From contig JADJSK010000005.1 of NCBI GenBank assembly GCA_016711705.1, positions 1-64,000 of the forward strand: a stretch of 64,000 bases of DNA. The letters are read 5' to 3'. The stretch is from Candidatus Brachybacter algidus (lineage in GTDB: Bacteria; Bacteroidota; Bacteroidia; Chitinophagales; Saprospiraceae). Of this stretch, positions 35,260 to 45,900 are shown in pieces. Within the stretch, counting starts at the first letter, position 1. Each line of letters opens with the position of its first letter. Below the pieces are notes generated by a model, which saw only the letters and a list, made by a program, of their open reading frames with translations, had not been told where the DNA came from and ran no database searches. The translations under genes and the position numbers were made by a program.

Positions 35260-37449
35260 ATGAATAATAAAATTGCTCTTTTATTTATTTTATTAATTCT
35301 TTCAACAATTAATAATACACAAGGACAAAACGCAACAACCTATACAAAGTCCGACTATGATCGAGCAACAACAATGTTAGCCGGCAATACTAGCAAATTG
35401 ATTGATAATGATATACGTCCACAATGGTTGCCGGATGGAAGACTTTGGTATAGATCGTTGAAAGAAAGCCAGACTGAATTCAAATTATTTGATCCTACCA
35501 AAAAAAATCAAATTGTAGCAAATTCTCAAAAAGATCTTTTCGAGAAAGGTGCAGTTAAATTAGATATCAGTAAAGGATCCCAAAATGAAGTATTGTCTCC
35601 TGATGGTAACTATTCCGCCTTTATTCGAGATTGGAATCTGTGGATAAGGGACGTTCATAATGGCAATGAAAAAGCATTAACCACAGATGGAATAAAGGAT
35701 TTTGGTTATGCTACAGATAATGCAGGTTGGAAGCAAAGTGACCTTCCCATCCTTAGTTGGTCGCCAGATTCTAAAAAAATAGCAACATTTCAACAAGATC
35801 AACGACATGTAAGCAATATGTATTTAGTTAAAACAAAAGTAGGCGCACCAGAATTGAAGCAATGGAAATATCCTATTCCCGGTGATTCGGACATTATTCG
35901 CATTCACAGGCTTATAATTAATGTAAGTGATGAACCAAAAATTATCAAACTTCAAATGAATGCTGATGCGAGACGCGGAACATTATGTGATGATATTTCA
36001 TGTGAGGGTGGATTTGATGATGCGGCGTGGAGTGATGATAGTGGGCAACTTGTTTTCGTATCCACGAGTAGGGATCACAAAAAAGAAAATATAAGAATAG
36101 CCAATACTCAGACTGGTGAAGTCACGGACATCTTTGAAGAAGTAGTGAATACACAATATGAATCCGGACAGGGCGGAATTAATTGGAGATACTATTCAAA
36201 AACCAATGAGATTATCTGGTACTCTGAAAGAAGCGATTGGGGTCACTTGTATTTGTATGATGCAAGCACTGGAGTAGTAAAAAATCAAATCACTTCTGGC
36301 AATTACCTGGTACGTAAAATTTTAAATGTTGATCAGAAAAATCGTGTAATTTATTTTGAAGGGAGCCAAAATGAAGGCCAAGGCAATCCATACTTTAGTT
36401 ATTTCTACAAAGTAGATTTTAATGGCAAAAACCTGAAGATGTTAACACCCTCAATTGGTGATCACACAATTACTATATCACCCAATGCAAAGTATTTTAT
36501 CGATTCGTATTCGCAGGTTGATTTACCTCCAATCCATGAAGTTAGAGACATGAATGGCAAACTTGTCAGCACCTTAGAGAAAACTGATATTTCCAGGCTG
36601 ACAGCTACAGGTTGGAAGCCACCTACTCCTTTTACAGTTAAATCTGCCCAGGGACAATGGGATCTATATGGCCTGTTATTTACACCTAAGGCAATGAAGC
36701 TTGACGAAAAGCTGCCAGTGATCGTTAATATCTATCCGGGGCCTCAGGGTGGAAGTGTTGGTTCTTGGAGCTTTATTGCATCCAGAGGAGATAATCAAGC
36801 ACTTGCAGAACTAGGCTTTGTAGTGGTTCAAATTGAAGGTAGTTGCAATCCAAATAGATCTAAATCATTTCATGATGCGTGCTATGGCAACATGGGGGAA
36901 AATACGTTGCCTGATCAGATTTCAGGTTTAAAGCAATTACAAGAGAAATATGAATTTCTTGATTTAGATAACGTAGGGATATGGGGACACTCAGGAGGTG
37001 GATTTGCCACAGCGGCAGCAATGTTTAAGTATCCTGATTTTTTCAAAGTTGGGATTTCAGAATCTGGTAATCATGACAACAGAAATTACGAAGACGACTG
37101 GGGGGAACGATATATTGGTTTAGAAACTAAAGACAATAACGGTGTTTCTAACTATGAAAAACAAGCAAATCAAATTTTTGCAAAAGATCTAAAAGGCAAA
37201 TTACTGCTGATACATGGTGGAATGGACGATAATGTGCCTCCATATAACTCTTATTTAGTAGTGGATGCTTTGATCAAAGCAAACAAAGATTTTGATTTCA
37301 TACTATTGCCAAATGCACGACATGGTTATGGAAAGGATAGTTATTATATCATGCGCAGACGCTGGGACTACTTTGTACAAAACCTAATGCATGCTGTGCC
37401 TCCAAAAGAATATGTCATTAAAATAGCCGCTGATCCAAGAAACAAATAA
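35260..37449 (+). CDS. Secreted dipeptidyl-peptidase IV-like serine peptidase (S9B)
   Basis: The start is the ATG at 35260 because it gives a signal peptide (MNNKIALLFILLIL...NTQGQ); the open frame extends upstream to 35128 through IR-like sequence. The 729-residue protein has a DPPIV N-terminal propeller (about 70-470) and a C-terminal S9 catalytic domain: nucleophile GHSGGG, acid in GGMDDNVPP, histidine in NARHGYG. It probably releases N-terminal dipeptides from peptides in the periplasm or at the surface. Confidence 0.92.
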   Translation: MNNKIALLFILLILSTINNTQGQNATTYTKSDYDRATTMLAGNTSKLIDNDIRPQWLPDGRLWYRSLKESQTEFKLFDPTKKNQIVANSQKDLFEKGAVKLDISKGSQNEVLSPDGNYSAFIRDWNLWIRDVHNGNEKALTTDGIKDFGYATDNAGWKQSDLPILSWSPDSKKIATFQQDQRHVSNMYLVKTKVGAPELKQWKYPIPGDSDIIRIHRLIINVSDEPKIIKLQMNADARRGTLCDDISCEGGFDDAAWSDDSGQLVFVSTSRDHKKENIRIANTQTGEVTDIFEEVVNTQYESGQGGINWRYYSKTNEIIWYSERSDWGHLYLYDASTGVVKNQITSGNYLVRKILNVDQKNRVIYFEGSQNEGQGNPYFSYFYKVDFNGKNLKMLTPSIGDHTITISPNAKYFIDSYSQVDLPPIHEVRDMNGKLVSTLEKTDISRLTATGWKPPTPFTVKSAQGQWDLYGLLFTPKAMKLDEKLPVIVNIYPGPQGGSVGSWSFIASRGDNQALAELGFVVVQIEGSCNPNRSKSFHDACYGNMGENTLPDQISGLKQLQEKYEFLDLDNVGIWGHSGGGFATAAAMFKYPDFFKVGISESGNHDNRNYEDDWGERYIGLETKDNNGVSNYEKQANQIFAKDLKGKLLLIHGGMDDNVPPYNSYLVVDALIKANKDFDFILLPNARHGYGKDSYYIMRRRWDYFVQNLMHAVPPKEYVIKIAADPRNK

Positions 37450-37454
37450 GCAAT

Positions 37455-37745
37455 TACTCCGGACTTTGTGGGTATAAAGGACAGCCGAACGAAGAAGGTT
37501 AGGTTGAAATTGGTTATTAGATTAAAGTTGAATACAGGAATATGGGCTTTGCTACAGAACTTGCAAAAGTACTTATAGAAAATGCTTCTAACTTAGAAAC
37601 TGTGCTTTCAATTCAAGCAAATACATTGGGCAATTTGAATTCTTCGGTCATAGTACTGTTGAGTTGTGGATTTGAAAAGATAGATGAGACAGACGGAAAG
37701 GAACTTGGTATATTGTGGAAGTGGGAATTAAAAAGGAAAGGTTAA
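37455..37745 (+). pseudogene. GNAT acetyltransferase remnant
   Basis: The frame reads CGYKGQPNEEG, stop, VEIGY, stop, IKVEYRNMGFATELAKVLI and then LLSCGFEKIDE to the end, which is the second half of a RimJ/RimL-like GNAT acetyltransferase (acetyl-CoA loop YRNMGFATE). Two in-frame TAG codons and the missing N-terminal half show genuine decay, unlike the homopolymer frameshifts elsewhere. An open frame remains from 37542 but is unlikely to fold. Confidence 0.72.
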
Positions 37746-37928
37746 GTAAAACATTTACGCCGTAGTGATAAAAGAGTTAGTTATGAATAGAGGTTCCTAT
37801 AGTTATAGGAAAATTGAAGGATATTCAACAAATTGTCGTCTAACAATATTCATGACAGCACATAATTACATCGGAGTGCTTATTTTATTTGGAAATTTAT
37901 CTTCCTTCTCTGGAGAATTCACTTATCA

Positions 37929-38615
37929 ATGAAAAAAATATTTTTATCTTTCTCGTTTCTACTTTTCTATATGCTTGTTTATTGTCAGAAGCCCGAAAAC
38001 ATAAATATTACCTTAGAAATTGTATTCAATAATGACAATATTGTTTTAGATGATCCTGTTTACCAAACAGACAATGGTACATCAATAAAATTTGAAACCC
38101 TCAAATTTTATATCAGCCAAATTCAGTTATTGAAGAACGACAAAGTGGTTTTTGCTGAACAAAATAGCTATCATCTAATAGATATCTCTGATCCGGCATC
38201 GCTAAATATTTTATTAACTCCACAACAAAATATTAATTTTAATAAAATTAAATTTAGTCTCGGTGTTGATAGTGTCACCAATGTATCCGGAGCAATGGGC
38301 GGAGATTTGGATCCCACAAAAGGAATGTATTGGACATGGCAAAGTGGTTATATTAATTTCAAAATGGAAGGCAGATGGGCCAATAAGCATAATCTCAAAA
38401 ATGAATTCGAATTTCATTTAGGTGGATATCAATATCCATATAATCCTGTGCAGACTGTTGAGTTAACAACTACCGACAACAATTGGAACATCGTCTTGGA
38501 TCTCGGTCAATTTTTTAATGCAGTTAATCTAGATAGACAAAAAAGTATCATGTCGCCCTGTGCAGACGCGGTTTTACTTTCACGACAGGTTGCAAAATGT
38601 TTTCGCATAAGATGA
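37929..38615 (+). CDS. MbnP-like exported protein
   Basis: 228 residues with signal peptide (MKKIFLSFSFLLFYMLVYCQ). The MbnP family is recognised from FETLKFYISQIQLL, GDLDPTKGMYWTWQSGYINFK, EGRW and HLGGYQYPYN. In studied relatives a tryptophan is oxidised to kynurenine by the partner di-haem protein MbnH, making a copper-binding site; the YWTW and EGRW segments contain candidate tryptophans. The stop overlaps the start of the MbnH-like gene (ATGA). A copper role is inferred from the family. Confidence 0.78.
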   Translation: MKKIFLSFSFLLFYMLVYCQKPENINITLEIVFNNDNIVLDDPVYQTDNGTSIKFETLKFYISQIQLLKNDKVVFAEQNSYHLIDISDPASLNILLTPQQNINFNKIKFSLGVDSVTNVSGAMGGDLDPTKGMYWTWQSGYINFKMEGRWANKHNLKNEFEFHLGGYQYPYNPVQTVELTTTDNNWNIVLDLGQFFNAVNLDRQKSIMSPCADAVLLSRQVAKCFRIR

Positions 38616-39610
38616 AAAAGAGTGTCATTGCATTGTTGTGTTTTTTCTTGTTCGCTTTTACCATAAATGAAGACTTTTTCGTGGTACCTGAGAATTTCCC
38701 TCATCCTGTATATGACTTTTCTAAGAACCCATTGACTGAAAATAAAATTCTACTAGGAAGAACATTGTTTTACGAGCCCTTACTATCCAAAAACAATACA
38801 ATTTCTTGTGAAAGTTGCCATTCTCCTTTCTCTGCATTTACACATATTGACCATCAATTGAGTCATGGGATCCACGATAGTATTGGCACTCGAAATTCAC
38901 CAGCACTTATGAACTTGGCTTGGCAAAAGACTTTCATGTGGGATGGAGCTGTTAACAATTTAGATATGCAGGCGCTGGCACCTATCTCTCATCCTGCCGA
39001 AATGGGAAGCAGTATACAAGAAGTAGTAGATAAATTAAATACTTCTCCAAAATATCGTCTTTTGTTTTACAAAGCTTATAAGGATAGCCTCGTAACAGGT
39101 GAAAAAACATTGAAAGCTATTTCGCAATTTATGCTAACATTGGTTAGTGCCAATTCAAAATATGATAAGGTAATGCGCAAAGAACTAAGCTTTACCGAGC
39201 AAGAATCAAATGGATATTTATTGTTCAAGATTAATTGTTCCTCGTGCCACACTGAACCACTATTCAGCAATGGAAATTTTGAGAATAATGGTCTTGCCAA
39301 GGATGCTGATTTAAGGGATAATGGAAGAATGAAAGTAACTAAACTATCTCAAGATTCATTAAAATTCAAAGTACCTACGCTCCGCAATATAGAATACAGT
39401 TACCCTTATATGCACGATGGAAGATTCAAAAGATTGGCAGAAGTATTGAATCATTATACCAATGGTATTCAACAGTCAAACACTTTAGCAAATCAGTTAA
39501 AACATGGCATTTTACTTACCTCAAATGAAAAGGTGGACCTGATCACTTTCTTATTAACACTTTCAGATAAAGACTTTGTTTTTAACCCAAAGTTTCAATA
39601 TCCAAGATAA
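38612..39610 (+). CDS. MbnH/MauG-like di-haem cytochrome c peroxidase
   Basis: 332 residues from the ATG at 38612, chosen for its ATGA overlap with the previous stop and for the signal peptide (MKKSVIALLCFFLFAFT). Two c-type haem motifs are present: CESCH (in ISCESCHSPFSAF) and CSSCH (in INCSSCHTEPLFSN). The order and spacing match bacterial cytochrome c peroxidases of the MauG/MbnH branch. Beside an MbnP-like gene, it most likely modifies that protein post-translationally. Periplasmic. Confidence 0.88.
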   Translation: MKKSVIALLCFFLFAFTINEDFFVVPENFPHPVYDFSKNPLTENKILLGRTLFYEPLLSKNNTISCESCHSPFSAFTHIDHQLSHGIHDSIGTRNSPALMNLAWQKTFMWDGAVNNLDMQALAPISHPAEMGSSIQEVVDKLNTSPKYRLLFYKAYKDSLVTGEKTLKAISQFMLTLVSANSKYDKVMRKELSFTEQESNGYLLFKINCSSCHTEPLFSNGNFENNGLAKDADLRDNGRMKVTKLSQDSLKFKVPTLRNIEYSYPYMHDGRFKRLAEVLNHYTNGIQQSNTLANQLKHGILLTSNEKVDLITFLLTLSDKDFVFNPKFQYPR

Positions 39611-39690
39611 ATTTCACATTTATTGAGGGATTCGAATAAAACAGTCGTCTAAGCCATTTGAGTACTCATTTATGAAATTTATTTAGAGAA

Positions 39691-41328
39691 ATGACAAAAA
39701 TAATTTTGGTAATTGTATTGTTTGTAAACACTGCTTTTGTTTATGCACAGACCAATCCTGCTATAACTTCCTGGATGCAAAACACTACCATTAAAGCCAG
39801 ACACTATGTGGCAGGTAATTCAACACCCATCAATGACGCATCGTTCGTTAATTGTCAAGCTGTGCAGTATAACACTACTGATGTTTATGTGACTACTACT
39901 GGCCTACCAAGCTACGTTACAGGTCCATTTTTGGATGGGAATCCTTCATTAGCGACCAATCAAAATGCAATTTTTAGAATTCCGTTAAACCCTGTACAAA
40001 ATACAGGGACTCCGACGAGTACAACAGGTGGAAATATTGGGGTTTTCATAAATGGTGTTGCTTTATTCGATTTCAGAGATGGTGTCGCGTGGAATAATAC
40101 AACTCAATCATTGTGTGGTGGACCCGGAAACCCTGCTTGTCCTGGTGGCATGGGGGCTACACAAGCCTGGAACAGAGATGCAATATTGGCTGAAAGGGGA
40201 GGTTTTGATTGTTCTAAAGCACATCCTGCAATGGGCAATTATCATCATCATCAAAATCCAAGCGCCTTTGATTTGGATTTAGTAGTGTTGTCCACAATTT
40301 GTACACTTTATGATGCAGATGGCTTGTATGCAATTAATAGTAGTATACATTCACCATTGATTGGCTTTGCATATGATGGATTTCCTATTTACGGTGCATA
40401 TGGTTACCAAAATGCTAATGGAACAGGTCCAATAGTTCGAATAAAATCAAGTTATTCACTCAATAGCGGCACCACGAGGACATTAGGCCCAAATGTAAGC
40501 ACTACTTATCCATTAGGATATTTTCGAGAAGATTATCATTACACTGCAACTTCTGCAGGCACACCGGATTATTTAGATGAGCACAATGGAAGATTTTGTG
40601 TAACACCGGAATATCCTTCCGGAATTTACTGTTATTTCGCTACTGTGGATGCCAATTGGAACTCAACATATCCTTACGTAGTAGGACCAACTTTTTATGG
40701 CAATAGAAATGCCGCAAAAGTTACATCTGTGCCCGGTGGAACTACTGCTTATTTACCCAGCCCTCCACTTGGCATAAATTTAATAAGATTTGATGGCCTT
40801 AATAAGATTTCTTACAATGATTTACACTGGGAGACAGCTAGTGAATTGAATAATAAATATTTTGAAATCGAAAGATCTGTGGATGGGGTTACTTTCACTA
40901 CAATTGGAACGGTTGAGGGTGCAGGGACCACGAGCCATATTTCAACATATAACTATAAAGACTTCGAAAGTAAAGCCCTGCAATGCTATTACAGACTTAA
41001 GCAAGTCAATTTCGATAATAATTTTACCTATTCAAAAACAATATCTTTAACTCGAGAGGCTTCTGTAGTAGACTATAATTTGAAAATATTTCCAAATCCG
41101 GCGAGTGACCTACTAGTTATTCAAATATTAGACATTAATAGGGAAAACCTAAAAATGGAATTGTTTGACTTTAACGGAAAATTAATTGAAACAACAAGTC
41201 TTTTACAAGGAAGTACGATTGCATATTTCGATACAAAAGGCATTTATAGTGGACTATACATTCTCAAAGCAACCAACGAGAATGGCTTTGTTATAGCTAC
41301 AAAAAAGGTAGAAATTATTAAAAACTAA
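39691..41328 (+). CDS. YHYH-domain protein with T9SS sorting domain, paralogue 1
   Basis: 545 residues; signal peptide (MTKIILVIVLF...VYAQ). Residues ~20-350 are the YHYH domain, with GNYHHHQNPSAFDLD and FDGFPIYGAYGYQ-type blocks; the His cluster suggests metal binding. A fibronectin-like stretch (HWETASELNNKYFEIERSVDG) and a T9SS domain (LKIFPNPASDLLVIQ) follow. Downstream of MbnP/MbnH-like genes and nearly identical over the YHYH part to the next gene. Probably surface-anchored. Confidence 0.85.
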   Translation: MTKIILVIVLFVNTAFVYAQTNPAITSWMQNTTIKARHYVAGNSTPINDASFVNCQAVQYNTTDVYVTTTGLPSYVTGPFLDGNPSLATNQNAIFRIPLNPVQNTGTPTSTTGGNIGVFINGVALFDFRDGVAWNNTTQSLCGGPGNPACPGGMGATQAWNRDAILAERGGFDCSKAHPAMGNYHHHQNPSAFDLDLVVLSTICTLYDADGLYAINSSIHSPLIGFAYDGFPIYGAYGYQNANGTGPIVRIKSSYSLNSGTTRTLGPNVSTTYPLGYFREDYHYTATSAGTPDYLDEHNGRFCVTPEYPSGIYCYFATVDANWNSTYPYVVGPTFYGNRNAAKVTSVPGGTTAYLPSPPLGINLIRFDGLNKISYNDLHWETASELNNKYFEIERSVDGVTFTTIGTVEGAGTTSHISTYNYKDFESKALQCYYRLKQVNFDNNFTYSKTISLTREASVVDYNLKIFPNPASDLLVIQILDINRENLKMELFDFNGKLIETTSLLQGSTIAYFDTKGIYSGLYILKATNENGFVIATKKVEIIKN

Positions 41329-41343
41329 TATAAAAAAAATAAC

Positions 41344-42687
41344 ATGAAAAAATGGATTACGATTGCCTTCGTATTTATTCTAGGAGTAATAAATGCACAA
41401 ACCAATCCTGCTATAACCTCCTGGATGCAAAACACTACCATTACAGCCAGACATTATGTGGCAGGTAATTCAACACCCATCAATGACTCATCGCCCGTTA
41501 ATTGTCAAGCTGTGCAGTATAATACTACAGATGTTTATGTAACAACTACTGGTTTACCTAGTTATGTTACAGGTCCATTTTTGGACGGTAACCCTTCAAT
41601 AGCGACCAATCAAAATGCAATTTTTAGAATTCCTTTAAACCCCGTTCCAAATACCGGAACCCCGGTAAATACAACAGGTGGGAATATTGGTATTTTTATA
41701 AATGGGGTTGCTTTGTTTGACTATAGGGATGGTGTGGCATGGAATAATACAACGCAATCATTATGTGGAGGACCTGGAAATTCACCATGTCCCGGTGGAA
41801 TGGGCGCAACTCAAAATTGGAATAGAGATGCTATTCCGGCTGAGAAAAAAGGTTTTGATTGTTCAAAAGCGCACCCGGCAATGGGCAATTACCATCATCA
41901 TCAGAATCCTAGTGCCTTCAATTTAGACCTGGTAGTGATTTCCACTATTTGTAATCTATATAATGCAGATGGTTTATATGCCATAGATAGCACTTTGCAC
42001 TCACCATTAATAGGTTATGCTTATGATGGGTTTCCTATATATGGCGCCTATGGTTACCAAAATGCTGATGGCTCCGGACCCATAGTAAGAATAAAATCTA
42101 GTTACTCGCTCAATAGCGGAAATACAAGGACGTTGGGTCCTGATGTAAGCAATACCTATCCATTAGGATATTTTAGAGAAGATTATCATTACAATGCAAC
42201 TTCTGCTGGCACACCGGATTATTTAGATGAACACAATGGAAGATTTTGTTTAACGCCGGAATATCCTTCTGGAATTTACTGTTATTTCGCTACTGTGGAT
42301 GCCAATTGGAATTCAACTTATCCTTATGTAGTAGGCCCTACTTTTTATGGCACCAGGAATGCAGCAAAAGTTACATCTGTGCCAAGTGGCACTACAACCT
42401 ATTCATCTACAGCAAGTAATGATAAAATCAATTTACAGGCGACACAAGTAAAAGTCTTTCCAAGCCCTACCAACGACTTAATAATAATTCAATTAATAGA
42501 CATAAATAAAGAAAATTTAAAAGTAGAATTATTTGACATGACCGGAAGATTAGTTGAAACTACCAGTCTTTTACAAGGCAGCACCATCGCTTATTTTGAT
42601 GTACAAACATTGTACAGTGGACAGTATCTAGTAAAAATTTCAAACAAGAATTCTGTCATCATTCAAAAAATAGTGGTGACAAAATAG
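41344..42687 (+). CDS. YHYH-domain protein with T9SS sorting domain, paralogue 2
   Basis: 447 residues, beginning 15 bases after paralogue 1. The YHYH part is nearly the same (GNYHHHQNPSAFNLD), but the fibronectin-like spacer is missing, so the domain joins almost directly to the T9SS tail (VKVFPSPTNDLIIIQ). It is a tandem duplication followed by loss or gain of the spacer. Likely co-transcribed with its neighbour and exported by the T9SS. Its DNA-level similarity to paralogue 1 makes gene conversion possible. Confidence 0.85.
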   Translation: MKKWITIAFVFILGVINAQTNPAITSWMQNTTITARHYVAGNSTPINDSSPVNCQAVQYNTTDVYVTTTGLPSYVTGPFLDGNPSIATNQNAIFRIPLNPVPNTGTPVNTTGGNIGIFINGVALFDYRDGVAWNNTTQSLCGGPGNSPCPGGMGATQNWNRDAIPAEKKGFDCSKAHPAMGNYHHHQNPSAFNLDLVVISTICNLYNADGLYAIDSTLHSPLIGYAYDGFPIYGAYGYQNADGSGPIVRIKSSYSLNSGNTRTLGPDVSNTYPLGYFREDYHYNATSAGTPDYLDEHNGRFCLTPEYPSGIYCYFATVDANWNSTYPYVVGPTFYGTRNAAKVTSVPSGTTTYSSTASNDKINLQATQVKVFPSPTNDLIIIQLIDINKENLKVELFDMTGRLVETTSLLQGSTIAYFDVQTLYSGQYLVKISNKNSVIIQKIVVTK

Positions 42688-42911
42688 TAATTGTAGCATG
42701 TTCGAAATTATTATTTGTAGAAGATTGGCGATCTCTTATTGTTTGCATTTTGACAAGATTAAGTAATTGAATATTGCTTAGATCATAAACTTATGATTAT
42801 TTGTTTAGGATTAATGAAATAATACTAAATAGAATGTTGCTTTTTGAAAGAATTTTAGGTATTATACTGTTGTGTTGACAACTTTATTTATTTTAAATAT
42901 CCAACATTATC

Positions 42912-45900
42912 TCAATTAATTATCACAAAATTACGCCATAGAAATTGTCCATTTCTGTTAGTATAAATCAAAGAATAAATGCCACCTGGAGTCCTGGAGG
43001 GAAGTTCTATTTTTATTTCATCTAGTGCAAATAATGGATTTAATTCTTTATAAAAAATCTGATCTCCGGAATTATTAAATATGTATAATTTCCCAGGAAT
43101 TGGTTGCAGATATTCGAAATTAACTTTGAAAATTCCATTGTTGGGATTGGGTCTTAGGTCCATTGAAAGTAAGGATTGTAAACCTAAGTTGTGTATAGGG
43201 AATGAAAGGCTATCAATGGATCCAAATACCCTGAATTGTTTTTCCTTTAGCACCACACAATTGCCCGAATAAGCAAGTAGACCAACGTTATATGAACCGG
43301 GTGTATCAAATATCATATGAAATTGATTCTCTATTTCACGTGATTGGATGAGATAAGGTGATTCAATTATCCAATGCAAACTATCAGGAATGGGCCAGGT
43401 GACATCAACAGCGATTATTGGAATATTAATTACTCCCTCCCCTGCAACAATAAAATCGTAATCGTTGGACTTCTCTGCAAGATTTATTGTCCAATTGTCT
43501 TGAAGGATACAACCCCTTTGATCTGAAATCTGCAGGGCAACATCTCCGATTTCCGAAATATTGATCTGTGGCTGATCTCCTATTATTTCACCATTTTGAC
43601 TCCATAAGAAAGTCAACGTATTGTCATCAAATGTGTAATTAACTCCAGATGGAGCACATAAAACTGTATCTGAAAGGTTCACCCATCCAATATTACTTTG
43701 AGGACTGAGTGGTATCTCATAATTTTGATTCAAGGTACAAGTTCCAAGGACGGCTTTTAAATTCACAATACCAGATGGGCCGGAAAAAGTTTTTCCGCCG
43801 GAACCGTTTTGCCATTTGATTAACACTAAAGGATCAATATTATCTGGAAAATCAACCTTAATTACTCCATCATTCATACCTTCACAAGTTGGGGGCTTCA
43901 CTTCAATAATTTCCGCAGCGAAAGTATTCTTCTGAGTGATAGTCAAAGGAATTCCAGGTGCAAAAATACAACCATCAACATTCCTTATTCGAACTTCATA
44001 ATCCCCACTAGGTAAGTTATTAAATACAAATTCCGGTTGCCAATGAGATCCGGTATCGATTGAAAACATCAACCCGGGAGATGTCAAACCAAGATCTATC
44101 CGACCGTTGTCACCGCATACAGCTTCCAAGGTATTAGGATGAATGTTTGTGATAACATTTCCAGGGAGATCCAGTACAATTGAAAGAGGTTCACTGATGC
44201 AATTCGTAATTTTGTTCCTTGTCAAAACATTGTAATTACCGGCTGATAAGTTATTAAATACAGCTTGTTGGCTCCAGGTTTTTCCTCCATCAATGCTAAA
44301 AAGTAAATCGTCAGCAGTTTCAAAAATAATTTTGCCGTTTGCAGGCTTACAGTTTGTTAGATTTTCAATAGCAACATCTGAGGATAGTAGTTGTGGTGTG
44401 CTAAAATTTATATTTTTCTGTAAAGCATCAGATATGCAATTACCAAGAGTGTCTTTGATTATTATAGAATAAATGCCATCTGACAAATGATCGAATGATG
44501 GCGTATTCTGAAAGGTCACACCATTATCGATACTATAAACATAATTATCACCGGATGCAATTACAGTAATTTTACCAAATCCGTTAGTACAATTAAGTTC
44601 TGTGGAGGTAAGAACTTCTGTAATAATTGGAATTTTTCCACTAATGATCTCAATATCTTTTGGCCAAACATAGGTGCAGTTCTCAATATCTTTTACCAAT
44701 AAATTATAAATCCCATGTTGTATACCAATGAACTCCGAGTTATTCTGCCAATTTAAACCGCCATCAATGCTAAAATTAAATTCAGGACCTGCAAATATTT
44801 TAATATTCCCAAGAGAATCCTGACAGCTTTCAGGATTGATCACGACAACTGAATCAAGTAATAATGCTGCTGAAGGATATAAGAATATTTGTTTAAAAAC
44901 AAAGCTACATCCATCTACAGAAGTCAATAAAGGTTCATATGTACCAATACTTAAATCATTAAAACTATTTACAAGCTGTGTAGTTAATCCCCCATCAATG
45001 CTGTAGGTTTGAACCCATTCAGGATAATTTGCATTAAGCTCAATGCTGCCGTCGTTTACATCACATTTTTCTGGAGAATGCACTGATTTAGATAATAATT
45101 CAGGGCTTTTGTATGCTTCAAAATGGTATTCCTGACCCAAACTTATACATCCGGAATTTCTTATTGCAACTTTATAATCGCCAATACCGAGATCTTTAAA
45201 CAGACTTGAGTTAGCCCAAGTAAGTCCTCCATCGATACTAAACTCCAATCCAGTGCCTTCAGCAAATATCTGAATGTAGGCATCTAAACCTTCGCAATTA
45301 CTTGTTGAAACAAGGTCAACCATGCTGATCTTTGGTCCTGAAGGAGACCCAACTATGACATCGACCGGGTATGTAACTATGCAATTAGTATTAGGATCTT
45401 TCACCTTAATTCTATAGCTACCGCCACCAAGTCCTTCAAAATGAGGATCTGCTTGAAAATTCATTCCATCATCAATGGAATATTCCAAACCTGAAGTACC
45501 TGTAATGATCTCAATACTACCATTAGGTGATTGACAATTACTATTTTCTATGATTTCAACATTGGCTATAGAAAAAGTGGCACTCGAATTTAATGAAACT
45601 AATTCATCATATATATTTTCACAACTCCCATCAACATTACGAATACGCAAAGTATATACTCCTGTTGGCAAATTATTAAAAAGCGGATTGACTTGCCAAT
45701 TGATGCCATCAATAGAATATTCTACATTTGGTTTATTGGCACCACATGCGATCGAACCAAAATTACTACCGCACTCTGGTTGCTTAATTTCAAGTGAGAC
45801 GATCTGAGGTGATTCAGGCGCAATTAGTGTGATCGGATTAGAATAATTAAGAATGCAATTACTGACTTTTTTCTTTACTACAATTTGGTAAACTCCAGAT

